A stretch of DNA of 64,000 bases, taken from the NCBI GenBank assembly GCA_008973525.1, contig WACJ01000082.1, forward strand, positions 248,001 through 312,000. Reading direction: 5' to 3'. The notes under the pieces were generated by a model, which was not told the origin of the DNA, did no database searches, and was given only the letters and a program-made list of their open reading frames with translations. Source of the stretch: Stenopsyche tienmushanensis (Eukaryota > Arthropoda > Insecta > Trichoptera > Stenopsychidae). This document shows, piece by piece, positions 12,701-24,700 of this stretch (position 1 is its first letter; every line of letters starts with the position of its first letter). Position numbers and translations under genes: made by a program.

Positions 12701-15700
12701 ATTTTAATACTGATCGATTTAAATATTTTCAAAGCTGAAGAAAAAAGAGCACAAAAATAGACGAAATACTCTAATTGCTGGTAATTTTGGTAACATATGA
12801 GTTCTTAGGATGACTAATAAAACATCAACTATTAGACAAAATTCGATTTTATTCGTCACGTTTGTTCCAACGCTTCTCTAACATTTCGTTGCCTTTTTTG
12901 AAGAACGATTTGGTTTCAAAATAGACTTCAGTTTCGGCAATTTTTTCTTCATCAGAGCCAAATATCTTTTGCTGAAGCATTATTTTTAGGTTTGCAAACA
13001 GATAGTATTCGTTGGGAGCCAAATCCGGAGAATACGGCCGCTTTAGTTGGTACTTTTATAAATGCAATTAATTAAATATTATTAGAATGTATATTTTAAA
13101 ATAATATGCGAAGATAGTACCAAAAGTACCCGACTAACGTATAAATGCCAGTTGCTTTGGTACGAGCCACCTATATAAGTTAGCCTCAAAGGGAGATTCC
13201 TGTGATTGTACAGATTATAGAAAATGCCGCAAAAAGCCCTAAAAGAGAACGGAGTGGTCACAAGGTATGTCTGTCCAACCGGTCCGCTTTTTGGACCGCT
13301 GACACGACGAATGAGCGCCTCGTGAAAATGTCTACAGAACGATTATGAACTCTCATTGCACAACGAACGTTGTCAGAAAAGAGGGATTATCCAGCTCAGT
13401 ATATATTTTAAAAACGGACAGAGTCAATCAGTGTTGATTCATGTAAAGTAGAATAAAAACCATGTGCAACTCTCGACCAGGTCAGTATTCTACGTTTTGC
13501 GCCCCAAGCCCAGTTGCGCCCATGGCGGGCGCAACTGTTGGAGACTATTAAATTTATTAACATTATATTAGACAAATTTTATGATAAAACGCGTCTCGTT
13601 TGACGCATGCGCCACAGGTTGGCCGCCCCCGTTCTAGCCCTATCATTATCAGAATCACATTTAAGAATTAAGGGGTCGACACATAAGAAAAACTTAATTT
13701 ATGCTCGCATTGTCCTTTTATGTAATATGGCTTAATTACGCCGGCGGGTGGGTGGATAATAATATCATAAGGCGCGAGTGGGTGTCCATAACCCTATTTT
13801 TAAATGTCCGCGAGGAATAAAGCACTACCCTAATCATTTGCGGGCATTCAATGCATCTCATTGAGTATTTAAAAATGGCTGGTATTTAAAAAAAATAATT
13901 CAAGATCAGAGAAGGACAATGCTGTTTTTATAGGGGGGCGTTCGTTGGTGAGGGGCGACCGTCTTCCAGAGAAGCTTAAACGATCCACGCACCGAGTGTA
14001 CACAATGACATTGCATGGTGTGATATAATTTAACTTAATGGCTTTGTAATTAGCGGTTGCATCGGACAAAGAAGGATGAGTTCCGAGAAGGGCGTGATTT
14101 AGTGTGCGACCTCCTGGCCATTCATTATTACTATTATTTGATTTGAGTTGGTATCACAGCTGAGTGCTTTCATACTGTAATTTTTGACTTTGAGTGGGCA
14201 GAGATTCGGTCTTTGTTGGAGATGACTCGTGAAGTACTCGGAAGTGTTGTCCGAAGAGCTCAAATGCGACTTGACGATTTATGCTATTTTAATGACGAAT
14301 TTATTCCTACGCGGAAATGCATCTGAATAAATATCGGCAATGCGTTCTTGATTGACAAATGTTTTTATAGCACGATGAAAGCTGCGCGTTAAAATATTTT
14401 TTTTCTAAAGATTTTGACGTTTGAAAATTTGGACGTCGGTTCGGTGATGCCTGAAAAAAAATGTCTTAGGTCCGGAGATGCGATTTGAGGTTAAGTTGAA
14501 TTTTGACGTTTGTAAACCTATTATACTAAATATAATGATTTCCTGCATAATATAAACGTGTTGCTTCATGTTTCAACTGTTTTTTGTTGCATTATAATGC
14601 ATTTATCTTTGTTTATAGAATTAATATTTAATTCATAGCTGTCAGATGACATTTCATTCAGCTTGCAGTTAGCTTTGCGCCTCGGATTCTCAAACAGTTT
14701 CGCTATACAATCAAACTTACACATATGAATCAATAAATTAATATGAATCCAACAACTATTCAATCGTTAACCCTATGCGGTCATTATTTATTATTTCTTA
14801 TTATACTATTTTTATTGGCTGTTTGCATCTCACAAAAAATCATGTTTACTTCCATCAATTAAAGCTAATCTTTCAAAGTCAAAGTTCAGTTTAGTGATGA
14901 ATTTACAAAAAATACCTACGTCAACCTGTATATAATTTCACCGCCAAATATATTCATAAATTTGTGGTTTTTTTTAGCTCTAGTACGAAAAAAAGATATA
15001 CATGATCTTTCAATAAAGACAAGCAATTTTTAAATGCAAATAAAAACAAGTTATGTGTAAGATATCTACTCAATTTTTATTTTATTTGAAAGGATATTTT
15101 ATGGCATTATGGCGGGAATCGAGAAGTCGGCGGTTGGCCTTGGCTGTGGGAGGACGTCCTTTCCGCAGCCAAATCCCTCTCTCTCGTGCTGAATAAAAAG
15201 TTACATGGAGAAGAGAGTCTTTTCGTTCGACGCTCGTCCATCCCTATCCATCCGCCCGGCTGTATGTGATCCGATAGAAAATCGGACCTGTGCAATTATT
15301 ACTAATTGTTATCGACCACTAGGAAGAGCCTCTATGACTCGACGACAATCAAGTGGAGAAAGCCCCCTGGAATGCATTTTTCATCAAAACTTTTACAAAA
15401 AGCCCTAAATGCCCTAAAATTAAAGGCCACAAGGTTTCTGTGTCCAACCGGTCCGAATTTCGGATCACTAACACATCGAAAGAGCGCCTCGCGATCGGAC
15501 GTCATGCCCGAATATGTCCACAGAACATGGTCTGCGTCCACGAACGACGTGGTTTGCGTTGTGTCTGCATATATTTATTTTATCTTCAATACCAATCGAC
15601 ACAACATCGGAATAATCGATGTCTCAACGTGTGTGACATAGGATTGGATAGAATTAAATTGCGCTAATGGAGATAATTTAGCTCTATAGTTTTGTTTATT

Positions 15701-18700
15701 GCCGTAATTTATTTATTCGTGAAATTTAAAGCTGGTGACTCGATTTACATAAGTCACTGTGGCAGGTTTGCGACACTAATTATACGGGGCACAGTTGGCA
15801 GAGTTGAGCTCCATTTGAATAATATCACTTAATAGGAGGTCTCGTGATGAAAAATCGGTCCATTGAAATGTCTTCTCGGTACTATGGGAGGTTACCCGCC
15901 ACGACGAGAGGATTTATTCTTTGAAAGGCTGAAAAAAATGATCTCGAGCCATTAATTTATCAATAGTGGATCCTTTTCGATGATGCTAAATACGGTCTAC
16001 GAGCGATTCCTCTTTTGGCTTTCGTGGATACTATTGCGACAGAGATAATACCGTTATCTACATTAGACTGTCGGTTATGACACGAGCGCGTGCCGGTGAA
16101 TAGTTTACTCTGGTCTTGTGTGATGTCAACCGTCAAATAATGGTAGATGGATGTTGAAGATCCAAAGAGACACCGGCGACCGACGCGATTAGTGACGCCC
16201 AAACGATTTAGTAATGGATCTCCGTATCCACCATTTTTAAATTCATAAAATCGATCACACTTATCTGAAGGGCTTTCATAACTGGGTCGATACCCTCGTC
16301 GCTGCGAACGCTACGAGTTCAACATCGGACGTCTTCCGATACACCATTTCTTTGGAGAAAGGTGGTGCTTTTTGAAAATGGCACTTGTTTAAAAGCCCAT
16401 AGATCTGATCTATCTAATGATGCGAATTCGAATTAACATTCTACAATGATCCGACGTGTCCACTCGGAGCTTTATGTCGAGGGCTTTCACAAGACACCGC
16501 TTCGCGTAGACGACATCGATTATGCATTACCCCGGCGAGCTCTGGAAAAATTAATAGATTTCCGATAGCGTCTTCTATTTCAAACCTCCGGTCGATATGT
16601 TACTCTTCTTTAATGCGGTCGTTAAATTCAATCCGTGTTTTCATGCAGACTATAAAGATATTCAGGGTCTTTAATTAGTGGCAGATAACCTGCTGAGAAT
16701 GCTGATCGCGTCGGAAATGTAGGATTCCTGTTCGAATGCAGTTTGAATAATGTCCAAATTCGGAAATGGACAGATATTTAAATGGCCTTCAGGCTCGGGC
16801 CCCGGAGCCATTTCACAGACGAATCGGTAACAGTTTAACAGGTTATAAATTGTCGGACGTCCAGATCGGTATTTGTGGAAGACTGAGGACCTATTTGTTA
16901 TGCGTGATGCTGCCATTCACGCGGAGGTCTTCTTCGCCGCGTTGATAAAATATTAATCATCCGTCATCTTGGACAGTAAAAAGTGGTCACGTTATGAAAT
17001 AGTTCAGTCCAGATCGACGAGGGACGGAGTGGGTCAACAAATACCTATGTAAATTCAAAACAAATCGACGTTGAAAACATTAACGTCAAAAAGAAACTCA
17101 CTAAAATAGATATAGGGATTGAATTGATAGGCATAACAGCAATTATACGAAATGTGTCCAAGGCGGGACACGAAGAAAAAGAGCATGATCGATGAAATCA
17201 GATTGATTTTATAAACGTAATTGTTCTGTAGGCGCTCATTCGTCATATCAGCGGTCCGAAGAGCGGACCGATTGGACACACAGACCTTGTGGCCACTCCG
17301 TTCTATTTTAGGGCTTTTTGCGCCATTTACTATGATCTGTACGATCACGGACGCTGCCTTAGAGGCTATCTTACATAGATAACTCACACCAAATACGATC
17401 ACGAACGAGTCTAGGCTTCCCTCGCCCATAAAAACTGTATATTTATCTATCTTACTTATTTATACTGCAATCTTAGCTAGCTTTTTTTTAAATTAATGGC
17501 TATAATTTTGATTAAATTTATTATGTTTTGTTAAAGTTATGGCGTTTTTATTCCAACTACAAATTCCGAACGTTCATGTGATATGACTTATCTTTTATTG
17601 TCATCAAAGTATATTCGTTTTTAGCAAATGTGGGGGTGTATCCGATGCGGAAAGTTTTGGAAGCCCAGCATCAATATTAGCGATCGCGCGTTAAAAGACA
17701 AATGATCAGCGTTTAAAAAGTATAAATCCTCGTTTGAGTTCCCGTAAAGCACCCACTCGATTAAATATTTTATAGATTTTAAAATGTTCCTAGTTTTTAT
17801 GGGTTCGAAACAACAAAATATCAATTCGTTTTATATCAAAAGATATAAATCAATATTATCTTCTTACGAGGCTGTGAAAGTTTTTCGGCCTTATGTGGAT
17901 TACGTCACTTTTATTGCTTTTACAATATGTGGAACTGTCTGACAAAGAGCCTTTTATTATTGTTGATACATTTTTTTGGGTTATTAATTTTCGGTTCGGA
18001 GCGTAAATTATACGATTAGAAAGACGCCTGTTAAGTAATGTTGATTTTTTAAAAAAATATAATGCGTAACACACGTTGACGTTTGTTAGATAAACAGGCG
18101 TAAACCTTAACAATTCAAAAAAAATAAAATATTATTTGGAAAAATGCCCCAAAGTAACATTAAAGCATTGAGTGTTTCCTTTTGCAAAATTACCGATTTC
18201 CCGACAAATTATTTATTTCCGTCGCTGCAGATGAATACTTATATACTATAATAGTTTGATGTGATTCGTAATTATATAACGGAGGAATACAAAAATTCTG
18301 AAGCCCGTATCTATTATATTTCATATGGATATTCCCATTATTAGAGTCGAGGTGTAGTAAATACATCACCGGTAGGGAAAGGTTAATATAAAAATTTGAA
18401 AAACATATATGTACTGTATATATGTATACATATAGGTTAGACAGTTACCGCCCCTAGGCGTCGCCTAAGCTCGTCAATTAGTAGTTACGCCACTGTTTCC
18501 AAGCGTCCAGATTTCGGCGGGAATGTCTCGATTTAGTGGCCTACATCATGATCCCCAATATAAATTTTGAACATGGTTGACGACAAATCCATCATAAAAT
18601 CATGAAAACATTTTACGCTGTTGCGTGCATTAACACATTAACTGCGGGGAAACTTCGCACGCGTTCGCTTCCTGACTCTCGGTATATTGTATAGTTTATG

Positions 18701-21700
18701 AATACAAGTGACATTAAATCATGAAGGTGTAACATGCAAATAAAATTGTATACACTTACAAAACACGCTCTATAAAAATAAGAATTATAGTTTTTAGTCA
18801 CTCGTTAGTGTGTTAAGAATATGCTTAATTTTGTAAAAATAGTTTTAAAAAACCTTACAATTACACTTGGGTCTGTTTTTATGCGATAGATACGTTCCAC
18901 GGGGAGTCGCATATAAAAAAAACCGCATTAAAAAAGATTTGAACTACATAAAAAATTGAGTTATTTTTTAAAACCGCATAACTTCAAATCAATTTGATGA
19001 GATGTAGCAAAAATCGCATAAAAAAAACTTTGCGAAGATTAACCAATATTTTTTTGCGCAATGTATGACCAAATTACTTCAACACGTATGCCTAATGGAA
19101 CCAGCTGAAAACATAACGGATGCAATTAACGGTATGGCAGCGCATAAAATACGAACAAACAAATTTTTATTTTTGTATATAAGGCCATGCTTATGTTACC
19201 CGCGCAATCCTTAGCAATAAGTGGTCGAAGTTTTATCGCAATCTGATGAACGGTATGGCAGCGCATTACATACGAACAAACAGATATTAATTTTTATATA
19301 TCAAAAGATCAAAGAAACACAAGTTAGAGGAGAGAGCTTCATAAATGTGTTGCTCCACATGACGAAATTCATAAAGATATCTCAACCAAAAGCAAACAAC
19401 CGAAAATAAAAGGATTTTTTGCAGCGCATTGAACATAAGATGTTGCCGAAGAAATATGTGAAAATGGGAATATTTCAACAATGAGAAAACGCTTTCGCTT
19501 AATGGTGATATTAATATGCGGCGCTTTTGATCGTTGTTATTTCAATAAACACATTTTTCTCGGGCAATCTTTTCACCACTTGGAACGCATCCCATTTTTT
19601 TGTACCGTGTTTCGTATAACGCTGCATTTTTACAGCGATCCATCAACTGTGTTATAGGGGGGCTACCTGTATTTCGAGACATCACTTCGTATGCACGAAG
19701 TGATGTTTTCCTTGCTTAAAATTAATAGCCGACCATTTTTAAACGCAAGATATAATCGATCGATAATGAATTCTCGCTTCTTGAACGGTGCGAGCCAACG
19801 GGCTTGGAACTTTTACGCATATCTTGAATTATTTAAAAATATTGGAAATTTTACGTCCGGGGAATTGCATCTAATCGCTGATTTATTGATTTAAACCCAC
19901 TGAGAAATAGGCTTACAAGATGAACTTCGATCTTCCTAAGTCATGCGTTTATCGGCAATATATTGAAGCATTAGGTAACGATACGCACGATTGTGTTTGG
20001 ATTGTCACACTTTTCATTACATCGAGTTTACAGCTCGTAACTGTAAAGTCTATCTTAATGGTTAACCCTTAAATGGCTAATTTTAAATCATAAACTTAGA
20101 TGCTATATTCGTATGTCCGCCACTTATCAATCGTACAAATCCATTTGTCTGTCAGAACCGTCGCAGCTTGTATGAAACTTGTACATAAACAAATAAACAG
20201 TGTTGATAGCACACAATATTCGGTAATTTCTTCAAGTAATCATTCACACATTCATACATTTGGCTTAACGATTTATAAAATCACATTAATTTATAGTTTC
20301 GATTACGCTTCCTAACATTTATATCGGTTCACTTATATTTATATCGGAAAAAAATAACGGTTTTACCGGTAATCGGTTTCGGTTCAAAGCCCTGCATTAA
20401 TTTGCCTCCTCTTTTTTATCAAAAAATCTATAAAGGTTGTTCTTCTCCCTAAAATATCATATCTGTTATTGGATATAGGCGATCTCCATAGGGGGATTTT
20501 TCTAGGGGAAGAATTTATCGCGAGGTTATTTTCCATTGCTTTCCGCATGTGATTAATTTAGCAAAAAATATTTGAATATGAATTTTATCTGCACAAATTT
20601 ATTAACCCTTTCTGGTCTTATGTTTCACCCATAAGCTAGTTTATGTAACTTAAACTTAAATAAACTAGCTAAGATAGCAGCATAAATTAACAAGATATAT
20701 AGATATCATTTTTATGGGTTTGAAGAAGCTTAGGCTCGTTCACGACCTCATTTGGCGCGAGCCACCTATGTAAGTTAGCCTCTGAGGTGGCTTTGAAGTT
20801 CGTACAGGTCATAGAAGGCCCTGAGTACGCATTTATCGCCGAAAATGCAGCAGAAAGCCCTAAAAGAGTACGAGATGGTCAAGCGGTCCGCTTTTCAGAC
20901 CGCCGACATGACAAATGAGCGCCTCGCAATCGAACCTGTCTAAATAACGATTACGAACTCATTACAAAACGAAGTTGTCCTAAGAAGATCGATCGGGTGG
21001 GTTGTTTAAATTTAACAATCAGTTAAAAATATTGTGTAGATCGGATAGACAGCGTTCTAATAGGTGTGAAGATTCTTCAAACAGACTCTAGTTCCGGGTT
21101 TCCCCGGACTAACCACACAGGGAATATCTCCCACCGCTCATTTTTAATCCCACGAGAAATGCTATTTTCACTCTGCGCCCTCCAGAGGAGACGAGGTTCC
21201 CGATGGAAGACCGGCTTCATTAGAGGCAGAAAAAATAGATTAATTTAAATTTAAAGGAACTACTACGCGATGTTACTGCCGCCACGGGTCCAACCTCAGT
21301 TTGAAGAGGGCTGCAACAGATGACACAACTTAGTATATATTATAAACACGGACAGAGTCAATCAGTATTGATTCATATAAATCAGAATGGTCAAGTAAAA
21401 TAAAAACCGTGTACAACTCTCTATTGGGTCGGTATTCTGCGTTTTGCGCCCCAAGCCCAGTTGCGCCCGTGGCGAGTGCCTGATTTGCCACCCCCTTGCT
21501 ACGGACTTGGATATAACGCTGCTTTATACTTAAACGGTTGTTACATAGAAATAGTAATTAAACTGATCTTTCATGTAATGTTTGTGCTATTCATTTTTAA
21601 AAAAAAGGTAGTTTCCCTGCCGCACCTTGTACCATAGCTCTGTTTCTTGACCATCAAATTCCGTCCTCATATTAGGCTCCGATTCTGATGAAGACATTTG

Positions 21701-24700
21701 GGTTCCTGTAAATGCAATACGAACCTTCAGGGCTTTACAGTAGCAGAATTATAGGCCAAATATACATTTTTCTATTGGCCAAAAATCAGTAGGGTTCACA
21801 ACAAACAAACAAACAAATTCCTAACCCATTACAAATGTCAATAAATCCGTTGATCATTTCTATCCGTCTATCATAGTGTTTAATGTCGTATTTAGGATGT
21901 GAAAGTTGCATTACAGCCGTCGGCTTTCATATTATAAAACATATTTTTTTTGATAAATAAAAATATAAGCATTTGTTTATCTTAACAATAAAGGAATGCA
22001 TTGTGTAAGTATTGTTGAACATAAGCGACGTTTATTTATGTTAAAAACTACGCCCTGAGGTGCTCAGCGCTCCTCAAACTGTATTTATTTTTGTAGTGTC
22101 AGCCCGAAACGCGAAAGCGTTTATTTACAATGCCTATTTTGGCAGCTTTTCAAAATTGCAGGTGTAAAGTTTGAGATTTGGTTACATTACTCGGAAGAAG
22201 ACGGTTTTTTGCGATTTTCGCCATATGGGTTCCAAAATAATACTGAAAGACGCGTGAAAGTCAAATCTGCTGTTACCACTCGCTAGAACGAACAAATATT
22301 TCAGCGTTTGACCAATTGAAACTGTTACTAACGTGCTGTTATTCAACACTTTTTCAGCAGGCGTGAATTTAAGATGTTTCTTCTTTGATCTTTTGATTAG
22401 TGAGTTAATATTAAAAGTAGATTGGATGCTATATTCGCATCTTCCATACAAATCCGCCTTTCTCTCAAGATTGCACAGCGTGGATCAATCTTGTATATCA
22501 ATAAATGAACCTAAACACTATTGATAGCACACAACATTCGTTCATTTCTTCGAGTAAACATAAACAATTTGTTGGCACAAAGCCTTCTATTATAGACGTG
22601 CCATCATCCCCTGATCTTAACGTCCACCCCTGCATAATCTGATTGTACGATGATGCCGACATTAATAACAATTTTCGAGACCTACAACTTTAGCCACGTC
22701 TATCAAAGCCTTAGCCACCTTGTATCGAAAATGGACGAAGTTTATTTAACAATGATTAACGTAAACTAATTGTAGTCAAAATAGTAGCTTTGTAGATTTT
22801 AATTTAACGCCGGTATGCATAATTATTCAAGTTTCAATTTCTAGCTTTGTAGAAATAACATAGTTTCAAGACCATATTTACGTTGCTTTTGCACATTTGA
22901 CTAAGATATCCATTTTTGCTAAGTAGCAGATATAAATAAATCCCACTAACGGTAGTTTTACAATCCCTAGGGCGACCGATTGTCATCTTTCCTAGCAAGA
23001 GTTTTCAGTCGATATAACACCTAGTTTCATGGACTGGATCATTAGGGGGTAAAAATGTTGCAAATCTATAAATATATGGTGGAAATTGACACGATTGAAA
23101 AGTTGCTCTACGACGAGAGACAGTCGTCCTTGCTATAATGAGCTTGAATTGGTAATCCAAAGCGTAATACAGAACACATCGACTTCGACTCTGCTCTGTT
23201 TACCTTAGCAACTATCAGACCAACATGCGCTAACATGGTGCATCCGTTAAACGTCTCACAAAACAAATTCCGCGCACAAACAATGCTTGTGCTAATTTAA
23301 AAACCTTCTTGGATACACACCCAATAACTCAATAAATTTTCATTGCAATCGGATGAATGGTATAGGAATGTATACTCAACAAGCAAATTTACTTATGAAT
23401 CTCGGACCACTAACAGACTTTCATTTTTATGTATATAGATATTCATTCTATATAAATATCCAAATTGTTTTTAGATTGTCCCAAAATTACCCTACCTATC
23501 TAACGTATAAGATGGCGGTTGTTGTTTAAAAAAAAACACCTGCGCGCTACCATGATATGTATTTGGTACACCATATGAAATTCTGAATCTATTATATTTC
23601 ATATCGATATTCCCATTATTGGAGTCGAGTTTTAGTAAATACATCATAGTGAAGGAAAGGTTAGATGAAGTTGTACGAGTTGCCAAGACAAACAGAGCAG
23701 TGATCGACCAAATAAGGTAACCACCCCCAGGTATAGTGAAGAAAATCCACAAAATAGTATCGGATATATCTACACACCCTCGAATATGCCGCATAAAACT
23801 CTAAAAGAGAACGGAGTGGCCACGAGGTCTGTGTCCAGCCGGTCCGCTTTTCGGACCGCAGACATGACGAATGAACATCTCGCGATCGGATGGCATACCC
23901 GAACATGTCTACAATAAAAAGCCACCAACCCCATTTGCGCCCGTGCCAGGCGCCTGCTTTGCTACCCTATTGTTACAGCCATGGCCTTGCTGTTTTAAAA
24001 TCGAATAAATCATTTATGGCGAGCCTAAAATGTTTTTCTTCAAATTTAACATAATTTACATATTAGATCATCCGAATGAAAATGTCGTTTTTTAAATAAA
24101 AGGGTTATATTCAAATAAAACAGTATTTATTCATTTAATAAATACAATCTATTTTGATTTAGCAGCTACAACCTTTTCCTATCTATTAAATAATTTAATT
24201 TAAATTTAAGAACCTAATTTAGCGTTAAATTCTCAGACAATTGTGTTTAAATTCTCCGGATGCCCTGCCAAATTTATGATTTACTCAGCATGAACATAGT
24301 TTGAGAGTCGTCGATATCTGGTGCGTTTTATTGTTGTGCATGTTTCCCAGTGTCCAGAATTTTTATTGTACCAGTAAATTTGAGCAGGTCGCTTGTTATG
24401 GAGGCGACCTTCTTGCTCTTTACTTAGGTAACGACATGGGCCTTCTTCCTAACATCGCACCGGCGTACAGGTGGAAATATTCGATTGATTTCCTAAAGAA
24501 GAAGGCCCTCTTTACATAAATTTTATGCTTGATGTGTGCCCAAAACATTGTCGAAGGCGCATTATCTGAAAATGGAAGATGACCCAAGAAAAGCATCGAC
24601 GATTCGTATAATCTTATTAACCTCGTCAATGAGGCAACCTGAACTTTTTACTGTATATTAATTTATGTAGACAGCTAGTTTTTGGCTCCATAAATTGAAT

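Larger units (their letters stand above)
12154..13631. mobile_element. hAT-like element hosting a mariner fragment and a family A MITE
   Basis: The left end CAGGGATGGCCAACCTTTT and the reversed right end CGGGGGCGGCCAACCTGTGG are inverted repeats. Both are followed inward by a matching GCATGCGTCA block. The flanks ATCTAGCC (12146-12153) and TTCTAGCC (13632-13639) differ at one base, as expected for an old 8-bp hAT duplication. No hAT transposase remains. Other elements have landed inside it. Confidence 0.65.

Noticed and set aside
17055..17429. Minus-strand open frame of 124 codons in the Wnt5 intron
   Set aside because: It overlaps a family A hAT MITE copy and its translation follows the repeat sequence, not a protein family.
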